Below, piece after piece: positions 14,437 to 22,438 of a stretch of 25,308 nucleotides of DNA. Numbering within the stretch: position 1 is the first letter of the stretch; each line of letters starts with the position of its first letter. The notes under the pieces are model-generated. The model did no database searches. It saw nothing but the letters and a program-made list of their open reading frames with translations, and was not told where the DNA came from. The position numbers and the translations under genes were made by a program. Origin of the DNA: Oscillospiraceae bacterium (GTDB lineage Bacteria > Bacillota > Clostridia > Oscillospirales > Oscillospiraceae); NCBI GenBank assembly GCA_016287555.1, contig JAEFAK010000005.1, positions 1-25,308 on the forward strand, written 5' to 3'.

Positions 14437-17400
14437 TCAGGCTTCCTTCAGGTCGACCTCCGAGAGGTCGAGCGAGAGGAGCTTGGATATGCCGTGCTGC
14501 ATCGTGACTCCGTAGAGCACGTCAGCCTCTTCCATGGTGCCGCGTCTGTGGGTTATGACGAGGAACTGCGTCTTATCGGACATGCGGCGCAGATACTGCG
14601 CGAAGCGGTCGACGTTTTTCTCGTCGAGCGCGGCCTCGATCTCGTCGAGCACGCAGAACGGGGTCGGTCTGACCTTCATTATCGCGAAATAAAGCGCTAT
14701 GGCGACGAAAGCGCGCTCGCCGCCGGAGAGGAGCGAAATTGTCTTGAGCGTCTTTCCCGGCGGCCTGACTCTTATCTCGATTCCGCAGTTCAGGACGTCG
14801 TTCTCGTCCTCGAGCACCAGCTCGGCCTTGCCGCCTCCGAAAAGCTCGGCAAAAGTCTCGGCGAAGCTGTCGTTTATAGCGGAGAACTCGCGGACGAAAA
14901 TGGCCTCCATCTCGCCCGTCACGTCGCGGATGATGCCCTCAAGTTCGTCCTTGGCCTTGAGGATGTCGTCGCGCTGCTCGGTCAGGAAGGTGTAGCGCCC
15001 GCTGACGCGGTCGTATTCCTCTATGGCGCCGAGGTTCGGAGTTCCGAGAGCGGCGATGGAGCGCTTGAGCTCGCCTATGCGCCGGTTTGCCTTGAAGAGC
15101 GATTCCAGCTCGATGCGCTGGCGCTCGGCGGCGCTGCGGGTCAGCTCGTAGGTCTCCCATAGCTTGTCGGTTATCTGCCGCTCCTCCATCTGAGCGGATA
15201 TCTTTCTCTGCTCAAGAAGCGAGAATTCCCGTTCCCTGTCGAGCAGCTCTCTGTTTTTATCCTGCGCGGCCTTGTCGAGCTTGTCCCTGCGGCCCTCGAA
15301 TTCGAGGCGCTCGGACGTCACGCCGGAGAGGACCTCCCTCTTTTTCGCGACGGCGCCGCGCTGAGCCTCCGCCCGGGCGCGCTTTTCCTCCAGAGACGCG
15401 CGCATCTCGCCGAGCGAGAGGCGCTTGGTCTCCAGCTCTCCGAGTCTTGCTTCGCGGTCGGATTCCATTCCGGCGAGCATGGACTTCCATTCCTCGACGG
15501 TCGTGAGCGTGGAGAGCTTTTCCGCCTCGAGCGAAGCTATGCGGGCGCGGATACCCTCGATATCCTCGCGCATCTTCGCAAGGCGCGCGTCGAGCTCCGA
15601 TCTTCCCTCGGAAAGCTCGCGTGCCTTTTCGGAGGTCTTTTCGGCCTCGGACTCGAACTTCACGGCCTCGGACTCGTATTTTTCGATGTCCGCGCGGGCT
15701 GTCTCGAGCCTCTGCTTCGTCTGGGCGGCGAGCTCGGCAAGCTGGGCGGCCGACTTCTCGACGTCCTCGACGAGCCTTCGTCTCTGCGCCTCGGCGGCAC
15801 GGAGCGCGACGAGCTCGTCCTCCGCGGAGCGAAGCTCCGTCAGCGCGGTCTCGGTCTCGTAATTGGCCTTTTCAAGCTCTCTCTCGGCCTCGGCGGCTCT
15901 CGCGGAGAGTTCCTTTTCTATCTGCTCGGCCTTTTCCGCTTCGGCGGTCAGCGCCTTGAGCTCATTGGCTCTTGATAGGATGCCGACGCTGCGCGCGGCG
16001 CTGCCGCCCGTCATGGAGCCGCCTGCGTTCATGACCTGTCCGTCTAGCGTTACGATGCGGAACCTTCCGCCGTACTTTCTCGAAACGCGGATGGCCGTAT
16101 CCAGATCCTCGGCGACGACCGTCCTGCCGAGCAGGTCGGATATGACGTTTCTGTACTTGTCCTCGAACTGCACGAGCTCGAACGCCGTGCCGAGCACGCC
16201 CTGCTCGGAGTGCAGGCCCTTTTCATTTAGCTCCCTGCCCCTCGTCCCGCTCAGAGGGATGAAGGTCGCACGGCCAGCGTCTCTGCGCTTGAGGAGGTTG
16301 ATGCCGGCCTTGCCGTCCTCCTCGGTATTGACGACGATGTTCTGAAGGGAATTGCCCAGCGCCGTCTCAGTGGCTATGGTATATTCGTCGCCGGTCTTGA
16401 TAATGTCGGCGACCGTTCCGCATACGTTTCTGAGAGCGCCGCGGGCCGCCTCCTGCATTACAGTGCGCACGGCCTTCGAGAAGCCCTCGTATTCCTTCTC
16501 CATCTCTGTCAGCAGCGATATGCGTGAGGCGAGGCGCCCCTTCTGCATGCGCAGCTCAGAGAGCTTGTCGCGAAGCTCGGCGGCCTTCTTCTCGCGGGAG
16601 GTCTGCCTGAGCCTGTTGCCGGAGACGACGTTTTCGCACTCTGTCCTTCGGGAATCGGCGTCGGCTATGCTCTTTTCGCATTCTTCGAGAGAGGCGCGTT
16701 CCTGCCCTACCCGCTCCTTCGCCGCTGCGGCGTCCGCCTCGGAGGACTCGAGCGCGGGCCCGAGCTCGGATACAGAGGCGGCCGCGGCCTCGGATCTCGC
16801 CCTCGCCGCTCTGGCCTCGGAGGAAAGCGCCGCGACCTCGGCGACAAGGTCGTTGATCTCGCGGTCGCGCTCGCTGCCGGCGGCCGCGGCGGATTCGTTT
16901 TCCTTTATCACCGCATCAAGCTCGAGGGCTATCTCCCCGAGTGCGGCGTCTATCTCGCCCACGCGCTCGGTCCTGGCGCGGATTCGGGCGTTCATCTCTT
17001 CGTTCCTGTCGCCCCGGTCGGAAAGATCGGCCTCGGTGCGGGCGATCTCCTCTCCGGCTGACTTTATCCCGGCCTCGATGACGGCGGCGCCGCTCTCATA
17101 CTCGGCGGCGAGCGCCTCCATGGCCGTTATCTCGCTGCGGAGGCTCTCTGCCTCGGTATCCTTGGCGCGTATCTTCTCCGAAAGCTCCGCGGAGTCGGCA
17201 TAAAGCGCTTCAAGCTCGTCCCTGCCGCTGTCGCGCCGGCGGGAGGCCTCGTCGAATTCGCGCTCGAGTTCGACGGTCTTGACCGAAAGCCTTTCGAGGT
17301 TCTCGACCCAGACGGATATCTCCAGGCCGCGCAGCTCGTCGCGGAGGATGAGGTACTTCTTCGCTGTCTCGGCCTGCTCGCGCAGGGGCTCGACGGAGAG

Positions 17401-17997
17401 CTCCAGCTCGGATATCTTGTCCCCTACGCGCAGGAGAGCCTCGTCCGTCCTCGCGAGCTTGCGCTCGGCCTCCTCCTTGGAGTAGCGGTAGCGCGAGATG
17501 CCCGCCGCCTCCTCGAATACCTCGCGTCTGTCCTCGCTCTTGGCGGAGATTATCTCGTCTATCCTGCCCTGACCGATGACGGAATAGCCGTCGCGGCCGA
17601 GGCCCGTGTCCATAAGGATGGAATACACGTCCTTGAGGCGGACGGATTTCTTGTTGATGTAGTACTCCGACTCGCCGCTCCTGTAGTAGCGGCGGGTTAT
17701 CATGAGCTCCGGCGCGTCAACGTCGAACATTCCCTCGCTGTTGTCGAGGATGAGCGACACCTGTGCAAAGCTGAGCTGAGAGCGCTCCTCGCTGCCGCCG
17801 AAGATGACGTCCTCCATCTTGCTGCCGCGGAGGGCCTTGCTCCGCTGCTCGCCCATGACCCAGCTTATCGCGTCGGATATATTGGACTTTCCGCTCCCGT
17901 TCGGCCCGACTATTGCGGTCAGGTCCTTCTCAAAGGTCAGCGTGACCTTTTCCGGGAACGATTTGAAGCCCTGGATCTCCAAAGCCTTCAGATACAT
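14437..17997 (-). CDS. smc: Chromosome segregation protein SMC
   Basis: The SMC subunit (1186 residues) forms, with ScpA and ScpB (not in this window), the condensin that organises and separates the chromosome. The head contains Walker A (GPNGSGKSN near 32-40) at the N-terminus, and the C-terminus has LLSGGERAFVAIAL and Walker B (FCVLDEIEAALDE). Two long Glu/Arg/Ala-rich coiled coils flank a hinge around residues 500-660, which includes GGRFRIVTLDGQVMNAGGSM. The ATG at 17997 is chosen, with GGAG seven bases upstream at 18005-18008. A TTG at 18003 that adds two codons sits too near that site. A strong promoter overlaps the end of the upstream radical SAM gene. Confidence 0.98.
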   Translation of the reverse strand: MYLKALEIQGFKSFPEKVTLTFEKDLTAIVGPNGSGKSNISDAISWVMGEQRSKALRGSKMEDVIFGGSEERSQLSFAQVSLILDNSEGMFDVDAPELMITRRYYRSGESEYYINKKSVRLKDVYSILMDTGLGRDGYSVIGQGRIDEIISAKSEDRREVFEEAAGISRYRYSKEEAERKLARTDEALLRVGDKISELELSVEPLREQAETAKKYLILRDELRGLEISVWVENLERLSVKTVELEREFDEASRRRDSGRDELEALYADSAELSEKIRAKDTEAESLRSEITAMEALAAEYESGAAVIEAGIKSAGEEIARTEADLSDRGDRNEEMNARIRARTERVGEIDAALGEIALELDAVIKENESAAAAGSERDREINDLVAEVAALSSEARAARARSEAAAASVSELGPALESSEADAAAAKERVGQERASLEECEKSIADADSRRTECENVVSGNRLRQTSREKKAAELRDKLSELRMQKGRLASRISLLTEMEKEYEGFSKAVRTVMQEAARGALRNVCGTVADIIKTGDEYTIATETALGNSLQNIVVNTEEDGKAGINLLKRRDAGRATFIPLSGTRGRELNEKGLHSEQGVLGTAFELVQFEDKYRNVISDLLGRTVVAEDLDTAIRVSRKYGGRFRIVTLDGQVMNAGGSMTGGSAARSVGILSRANELKALTAEAEKAEQIEKELSARAAEAERELEKANYETETALTELRSAEDELVALRAAEAQRRRLVEDVEKSAAQLAELAAQTKQRLETARADIEKYESEAVKFESEAEKTSEKARELSEGRSELDARLAKMREDIEGIRARIASLEAEKLSTLTTVEEWKSMLAGMESDREARLGELETKRLSLGEMRASLEEKRARAEAQRGAVAKKREVLSGVTSERLEFEGRRDKLDKAAQDKNRELLDREREFSLLEQRKISAQMEERQITDKLWETYELTRSAAERQRIELESLFKANRRIGELKRSIAALGTPNLGAIEEYDRVSGRYTFLTEQRDDILKAKDELEGIIRDVTGEMEAIFVREFSAINDSFAETFAELFGGGKAELVLEDENDVLNCGIEIRVRPPGKTLKTISLLSGGERAFVAIALYFAIMKVRPTPFCVLDEIEAALDEKNVDRFAQYLRRMSDKTQFLVITHRRGTMEEADVLYGVTMQHGISKLLSLDLSEVDLKEA

Positions 17998-18054
17998 TCG
18001 CAAACTCCGTATATTGATGAATTATCCTGATTTTGCTCAAAAATTAACCAATAT

Positions 18055-18083
18055 ATTGTATCACTGTTTCTGCAAAAAATCAA
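18055..18083 (-). promoter_or_regulatory. Promoter of smc-ftsY and downstream genes
   Basis: TTGATT (18078-18083), 17 bases and TACAAT (18055-18060) preceded by an extended TGA. It lies across the last codons of the radical SAM gene. The start would be near 18048, about 50 bases before the smc ATG. Confidence 0.7.
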
Positions 18084-19074
18084 TCGGTTTTACATTTCCC
18101 ATGCCCACTTTTGCGGGAATTATCTTTATTTTTACGGGCTCGAACTCCCGCTCGAGGGTGAGAACGTTCTCCCGCCGCAGTCCGGCCATATTGGATACGG
18201 CTCTCTGCTCGACTCCGAGCGTCGCTCTTTCGAGCTTTCCCGCTCCCGCAAGGAGCTCTCTCGCGCGCTCATAGTAAAGGCGCGAATATACGAGCGTCCC
18301 CAGGGCTGGATGGTACGCCCCGGCAACGGCCGTGCCTCCGGAGAGGTCGTCCGTCGGGTTCAGTCCGAGTCGGATTATCGTTATCCCCGCCTCCCAGAAG
18401 GTCTGCACAACGGGAACGCACCACTCCACGGCCTCGGCGACCGTGTGTTCTTTATATGCTCCCGCGCGCCACATTTCCTCCAGCGGCGTATCCCGGATTA
18501 TGACGGTCGGATAGATCCTCACTCCGTCGGGGCCGAGTGATGCTATCTTCCGCGCGGTCGCCAGGGTCTTTTCCGCCGTGTCGCCGGGAAGCCCGGTCAT
18601 CATCTGCAGGATAAGGCCGAAGCCCGAAGCCTTGACGAGCTCCGCGGCGCGCTGCGTATCGAGAGCCTTGTGTCCGCGCCCGGAGAGGCGCAGGACCTCG
18701 TCGTCCATGGACTGGGCGCCAAGCTCGACCGTCTCGACGCCGTAGGCCTTCAGCAGCGCGAGCGCTTCCCCGTTTATCCTGTCGGGGCGGGTCGAGACGC
18801 GGATCGGGCCGACAAGGTCATACCGCCTCGCGGCGGCAAGCAGGGCCTCCTGCTCGGCGGGGGGAATGGCCGTGAAGCTTCCGCCGTAAAAAGCAAGCTC
18901 GGCGGTCTCCCCTTCCGGGATGACCGCCGCGGCATTCTCTATAGCGCGCGACACGTCCTCCGGAGAAGCGGGCGACAGAGCGCCCGAGATCTTCTTCTGG
19001 TCGCAGAACACGCAGTTGTTGGGGCAGCCCACATGGGGCACGAAAACGGGGATAATGCGTCTTTTCGGCGTCAT
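18061..19074 (-). CDS. Elp3-like radical SAM protein
   Basis: A 337-residue radical SAM enzyme resembling the catalytic N-terminal half of Elongator subunit Elp3. The [4Fe-4S] site is CPNNCVFC with cysteines at 17, 21 and 24 (CX3CX2C, the Elp3-type spacing). The SAM-binding region follows with AFYGGSFTAIP near 61-71, STRPDRI near 94-100 and ELGAQSMDD near 117-125, then MMTGLPGD. No acetyltransferase domain follows. Clostridial relatives lie between rnc and smc; whether they modify tRNA is not established for this short form. Its ATG overlaps the rnc stop as ATGA. Confidence 0.9.
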   Translation of the reverse strand: MTPKRRIIPVFVPHVGCPNNCVFCDQKKISGALSPASPEDVSRAIENAAAVIPEGETAELAFYGGSFTAIPPAEQEALLAAARRYDLVGPIRVSTRPDRINGEALALLKAYGVETVELGAQSMDDEVLRLSGRGHKALDTQRAAELVKASGFGLILQMMTGLPGDTAEKTLATARKIASLGPDGVRIYPTVIIRDTPLEEMWRAGAYKEHTVAEAVEWCVPVVQTFWEAGITIIRLGLNPTDDLSGGTAVAGAYHPALGTLVYSRLYYERARELLAGAGKLERATLGVEQRAVSNMAGLRRENVLTLEREFEPVKIKIIPAKVGMGNVKPIDFLQKQ

Positions 19075-19742
19075 TTGTCCATACTCTCCAAAGCGGCTCT
19101 GGCCGCCGACTGCTCAGCCTCTTTCTTTGTCCTTCCGGAGCCCTCGCCGGCGGGCTCGCCGTCTATCTCGACCCGGGCAACGAAGGTCTTGGCGTGGTCG
19201 GGGCCGTATTCGTCTATGATCCGATACTGCGGAGAGACGCCGCCTGCAGCCTGAACGCGCTCCTGCAGGGCGGTCTTGTAATCCGTCAGCTCGGTCGGCT
19301 TCTCGGCAAGGATATGGTCCAGCACGAAGGCCCGGGCGGGCTCCATGCCTCCGTCAAGGTATATCGCGGCAAGAAGGGCCTCCACCGCGTCCGCGAGGAT
19401 GGATCTGCGCCTGCGCCCGCCGTTTTGCTCCTCGCCCTTTCCGAGCAGGAGGACGGCTCCGAGCTCCAACTCCTCCGCAGTCGCGGCGAGGCTATGCTCG
19501 CAGACGAGCTCGGCGCGGATGCGCGTCATCTCGCCCTCCGGGCGGGAGGGGTATTTTTCAAAGAGATACTCCGCCGTCACGAAGCCGAGGACGGAATCTC
19601 CGAGGAACTCCAGCCGCTCATTGGAAAAGACGCGGCTCTTCCCGCGCTCATTTGCATAGGAGCTGTGCGTGAGCGCGTTTTCCATCAGCTCTTCGTTGCG
19701 GAAAACGTATCCTATTCGGTTTTGAAGCTCTTTTACGTCCAT
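19071..19742 (-). CDS. rnc: Ribonuclease III
   Basis: A double-strand-specific endoribonuclease (223 residues) that processes rRNA precursors and structured RNAs. The catalytic signature NERLEFLGDSVLGF supplies E42, E45 and D49, and LADAVEALLAAIYLDGG supplies D118 and E121. A dsRNA-binding domain occupies about 154-223 (TALQERVQ...GRTKKEAEQSAARAAL). The ribosome binding site is weak (GGGTGA, just before the ATG) and can partly pair in a small hairpin. An intrinsic terminator ends only 12 bases before the start codon, so expression must come through readthrough or RNA processing. It is followed with ATGA overlap by the radical SAM gene. Confidence 0.97.
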   Translation of the reverse strand: MDVKELQNRIGYVFRNEELMENALTHSSYANERGKSRVFSNERLEFLGDSVLGFVTAEYLFEKYPSRPEGEMTRIRAELVCEHSLAATAEELELGAVLLLGKGEEQNGGRRRRSILADAVEALLAAIYLDGGMEPARAFVLDHILAEKPTELTDYKTALQERVQAAGGVSPQYRIIDEYGPDHAKTFVARVEIDGEPAGEGSGRTKKEAEQSAARAALESMDK

Positions 19743-19754
19743 ATTTCACCCGCT

Positions 19755-19791
19755 AAAAAAGCGGAGCCCTGCGCTGAGAGCGGCGGGCTCC
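19755..19791 (-). terminator. Intrinsic terminator/attenuator between acpP and rnc
   Basis: In the minus direction GGAGCCC (19785-19791) pairs with GGGCTCC (19763-19769), with an inner GC-rich stem-loop, followed by GC and six T (19755-19760). A competing five-pair hairpin (19750-19754 with 19760-19764) overlaps its 3' arm and runs into the rnc ribosome binding region. Confidence 0.8.
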
Positions 19792-19801
19792 TTTGGCTGA
19801 C

Positions 19802-20035
19802 TTACTCTATGATGGAGGAAATGTACCTCACAACGTCGCCGACCGTCACAAGATTGGCGATCTCCTCTTCTTCTATCTCAGGAAGCCCGAATTCCTCCTC
19901 GACCGCCATGGACAGCTCGACCAGATCGAGCGAGTCGGCGTTGAGGTCGTCCACGAAGGCCGTATCCATCGTGATGCTGTCCTCATCGACCAGGAATTGC
20001 TCGGCGAGCATCTTCTGAAGCTTTTCGAAAATCAT
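19802..20035 (-). CDS. acpP: Acyl carrier protein
   Basis: A 77-residue acidic four-helix protein that carries growing fatty acyl chains on a phosphopantetheine arm. The attachment serine is S35 in the motif DLNADSLDLVEL. The length and acidic C-terminal helix (EIEEEEIANLVTVGDVV) are typical. GAGGTGA (20042-20048) lies six bases before the ATG. It has its own promoter in the 71-base gap after plsX, and a strong terminator follows it, so the most abundant transcript is probably the short acpP message. Confidence 0.98.
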   Translation of the reverse strand: MIFEKLQKMLAEQFLVDEDSITMDTAFVDDLNADSLDLVELSMAVEEEFGLPEIEEEEIANLVTVGDVVRYISSIIE

Positions 20036-20068
20036 TTAATGTCACCTCGTGAATAGATTTCTGCGTAT

Positions 20069-20097
20069 ATCGTATGCATATAATATCCGGTTGTCAA
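20069..20097 (-). promoter_or_regulatory. Promoter of acpP
   Basis: TTGACA (20092-20097), 17 bases and TACGAT (20069-20074) on the minus strand. The -35 is perfect and the -10 matches 4 of 6. The start would be near 20062, with a 27-base leader. Confidence 0.6.
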
Positions 20098-20101
20098 CCG
20101 G
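20087..20101. promoter_or_regulatory. 15-base palindrome over the acpP -35, candidate operator
   Basis: A perfect inverted repeat, CCGGTTG-T-CAACCGG, centred on and enclosing the -35 hexamer. Its position would let a bound repressor block RNA polymerase. It does not resemble the FapR box known from Bacillus fatty-acid genes. Confidence 0.6.
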
Positions 20102-20106
20102 TTTTA

Positions 20107-21120
20107 TCACTTAAGGTCGCCCAGATAGGACGTTATCTCGCTGACAAGGCCACCTCTGACGGCTTTTGCGGCCTGACCTATGGCGTTTTTGATCGCGTTG
20201 GCGTTCGATGCGCCGTGGGCCTTCACGACGGGCTTGGCCACGCCGAGCAGTATGCTCCCGCCTATCTCGGAGTAATCTAGCTTTGAACGCATGGCGTAGA
20301 GGTCCTTTTTCATTATGGCGGCGGCGAGCTTTGTCCTGAGGTTTTTCCTGAAGGTCGCCTTGAGCGCGTTGGTCATGAATACGCCCGCGCCCTCGATGCC
20401 CTTGAGCATGACGTTGCCGCTCCAGCCGTCGGTCACGATGACGTCCGCCGCGCCGAACAGCACGTCCCTTGCCTCGATATTGCCGACGAAATTTATCGCC
20501 TTTTTCTCGTCGAGCTCGGTCAGGGCGGCGTAGGCTTCCTTATGCAGCGGATCTCCCTTTGTCGACTCCGTTCCGATATTGAGCAGGGCCACGCGCGCGT
20601 TGTCGCGGCCGAAAACGCTTTTGGCATAGGCGGCGCCCATGAATGCGAACTGCGTCAGATACTCGACTGTGTTTTCGACGTTGGCGCCGCAGTCGATGAC
20701 GATGCAGCCGCCGCCGTCCTCCGTCGGGAGAACGGGCGCGAGCGCGGCGCGCCTGATGCCGCGGATGCGCTTGAGGATGAGAGTCGCGCCGGAGAGCAGG
20801 GCCCCGGTGCTGCCGGCGGAAACAAGGGCGTCCCCCGTCCCGTCCTTTATGAGGTCAAGCCCGACGGCCATCGAGGATTCGCGCTTTTCGCGCAGGATCG
20901 ATGTGGGCTCGTCCTCCATGGATATGACCTGGCTCGTATGTGCTATCTCTATGCCCTTGGGCAGGTTGCTCATGCCGAGCGACTGGATGCAGCGAAGTAT
21001 CTCCTCTCCGACGCCGACGAGGATCACGTCGGTATCGAGCTCCTCAACGGCTCTGACGGCGCCCTTGACTATCTCCATGGGCGCGTTGTCTCCGCCCATG
21101 GCGTCTACGACGATCTTCAT
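20107..21120 (-). CDS. plsX: Phosphate acyltransferase PlsX
   Basis: PlsX (337 residues) converts acyl-ACP plus phosphate to acyl-phosphate, the donor used by PlsY to start phospholipid synthesis; it is a peripheral membrane enzyme. The N-terminus MKIVVDAMGGDNAP is diagnostic, and VSAGSTGALL near 98-107, IDCGANVE and VTDGWSGNVMLK agree. The start at 21120 has AAGGGAG (21126-21132) five bases upstream, so the 16-codon upstream extension is rejected. It begins one base after the trmFO stop and is followed by acpP, whose product it uses as substrate carrier. Confidence 0.97.
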   Translation of the reverse strand: MKIVVDAMGGDNAPMEIVKGAVRAVEELDTDVILVGVGEEILRCIQSLGMSNLPKGIEIAHTSQVISMEDEPTSILREKRESSMAVGLDLIKDGTGDALVSAGSTGALLSGATLILKRIRGIRRAALAPVLPTEDGGGCIVIDCGANVENTVEYLTQFAFMGAAYAKSVFGRDNARVALLNIGTESTKGDPLHKEAYAALTELDEKKAINFVGNIEARDVLFGAADVIVTDGWSGNVMLKGIEGAGVFMTNALKATFRKNLRTKLAAAIMKKDLYAMRSKLDYSEIGGSILLGVAKPVVKAHGASNANAIKNAIGQAAKAVRGGLVSEITSYLGDLK

Positions 21121-21121
21121 T

Positions 21122-22438
21122 CTATCTCCCTTCCCTGTCCCGTGCGGCGAGCGAGTCGATGATCTCAAGCGCGCGGCGGGACAGTTCCATGTTCTTGTTG
21201 CGCTTGCCCTTTACCCTGCGGTCAAGCGGCGAGATGATGCCGAAGTTTATATTCATGGGCTGGAAATTGCCCACGCTCCCTCCCGAAACATAGGCGGCGA
21301 GCGCCCCGGTCGCGGTCATGGAGGTAAAATCAAGAGGTTCGCGCCCGGAAAGGCGGCGCGCGGTCTGTATGCCGACGAGCATGCCGGAGGCGGCGGACTC
21401 GACGTAGCCCTCGACGCCGGTCATCTGCCCGGCGAAGGAGAGGCGCGGCATCGCTTTGAGCCTGTACTGCCCGTCAAGCAGGCGCGGGGAATCCAGATAT
21501 GTATTGCGGTGCATTACGCCGTAGCGGACGTACTCGGCATTTTTCAGGGCGGGTATCATCGAGAAGACCCGCTTCTGCTCGCCGAAGGTCAGGTGCGTCT
21601 GGAAGCCGACTATGTTATAGAGGGTGCCCTCGGCGTTGTCCTGCCGGAGCTGGACGACGGCGTAGCATTCCCGCCCCGTCCTCGGATCACGCAGCCCTAT
21701 GGGTTTGAGCGGCCCGTAGCGGAGCGTATCCTCGCCGCGGCGCGCCATCACCTCGACGGGCATGCACCCCTCGAAGACGGCTCCGTCGTCAAAGCCGTGC
21801 ACCTCGGCCTGCTTTGCCTCGCGCAGCTCGGCTACGAAGCGGAGATACTCGTCCTTTTCCATCGGGCAGTTTACATAATCCGCGTTGCCTCTGTCGTAGC
21901 GGGAGGCGAAAAAGGCGCTTTCCATGTCAACGCTCTCAAGCGTGACGATGGGCGCGGCGGCGTCATAGAAATTGAGGCGGGCCGTATCGGGAAAGAGGGC
22001 CGCTATCGCGTCTCCGAGAGCGTCGGAGGTCAGCGGACCGGACGCGATGACCGTCTCGCCCTCGGGGATCTCGGTCACTTCCCCGCTGACGTACTCGACG
22101 TTCGGCAGGGCAAGCAGGCGCTCTGTCACGAGCCTTGAAAAGCCGACGCGGTCGACCGCGAGCGCGCCTCCGGCCTCGACGCGGGTAGCGTCGGCGCAGG
22201 AGATTATGAGACTGTCGAACCGGCGCATCTCCTCCTTGAGGAGACCGACGGCGTTCGTAAGGTCGTTGCTGCGCAGCGAATTGGAGCAGACGAGCTCGGC
22301 AAAGCCGTCCGAGACGTGGGCCGGGGTCTTCTTGCCCGGCTTCATCTCAAGAAGCTTCACGCTCACGCCGCGTCTGGCCAGCTGCCACGCGGCCTCGCTT
22401 CCGGCAAGGCCGGCGCCGACTACGGTGACGTCAGCCAT
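21122..22438 (-). CDS. trmFO: TrmFO, folate/FAD-dependent tRNA (uracil-54-C5) methyltransferase
   Basis: TrmFO (438 residues) makes ribothymidine at position 54 of tRNA, using methylene-tetrahydrofolate and FAD. It opens with the FAD-binding VVGAGLAGSEAA (residues 6-17). Other family landmarks are LVCSNSLRSN near 50-59, PLKPIGLRDPRTG, YNIVGFQTHL and FAGQMTGVEGYVESAA; the last part reads NFQPMNINFGI. ATG 22438 overlaps the topA stop by eight bases; an N-terminal extension of 29 Arg/Pro-rich codons belongs to the topA shadow. The topA-trmFO order is widespread in Firmicutes. Confidence 0.97.
   Translation of the reverse strand: MADVTVVGAGLAGSEAAWQLARRGVSVKLLEMKPGKKTPAHVSDGFAELVCSNSLRSNDLTNAVGLLKEEMRRFDSLIISCADATRVEAGGALAVDRVGFSRLVTERLLALPNVEYVSGEVTEIPEGETVIASGPLTSDALGDAIAALFPDTARLNFYDAAAPIVTLESVDMESAFFASRYDRGNADYVNCPMEKDEYLRFVAELREAKQAEVHGFDDGAVFEGCMPVEVMARRGEDTLRYGPLKPIGLRDPRTGRECYAVVQLRQDNAEGTLYNIVGFQTHLTFGEQKRVFSMIPALKNAEYVRYGVMHRNTYLDSPRLLDGQYRLKAMPRLSFAGQMTGVEGYVESAASGMLVGIQTARRLSGREPLDFTSMTATGALAAYVSGGSVGNFQPMNINFGIISPLDRRVKGKRNKNMELSRRALEIIDSLAARDREGR

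Noticed and set aside
18021..18051. TTGGTT...GATAAT as the smc promoter
   Set aside because: The spacer is 19 bases and both hexamers are weak; the overlapping TTGATT-N17-TACAAT candidate is better.
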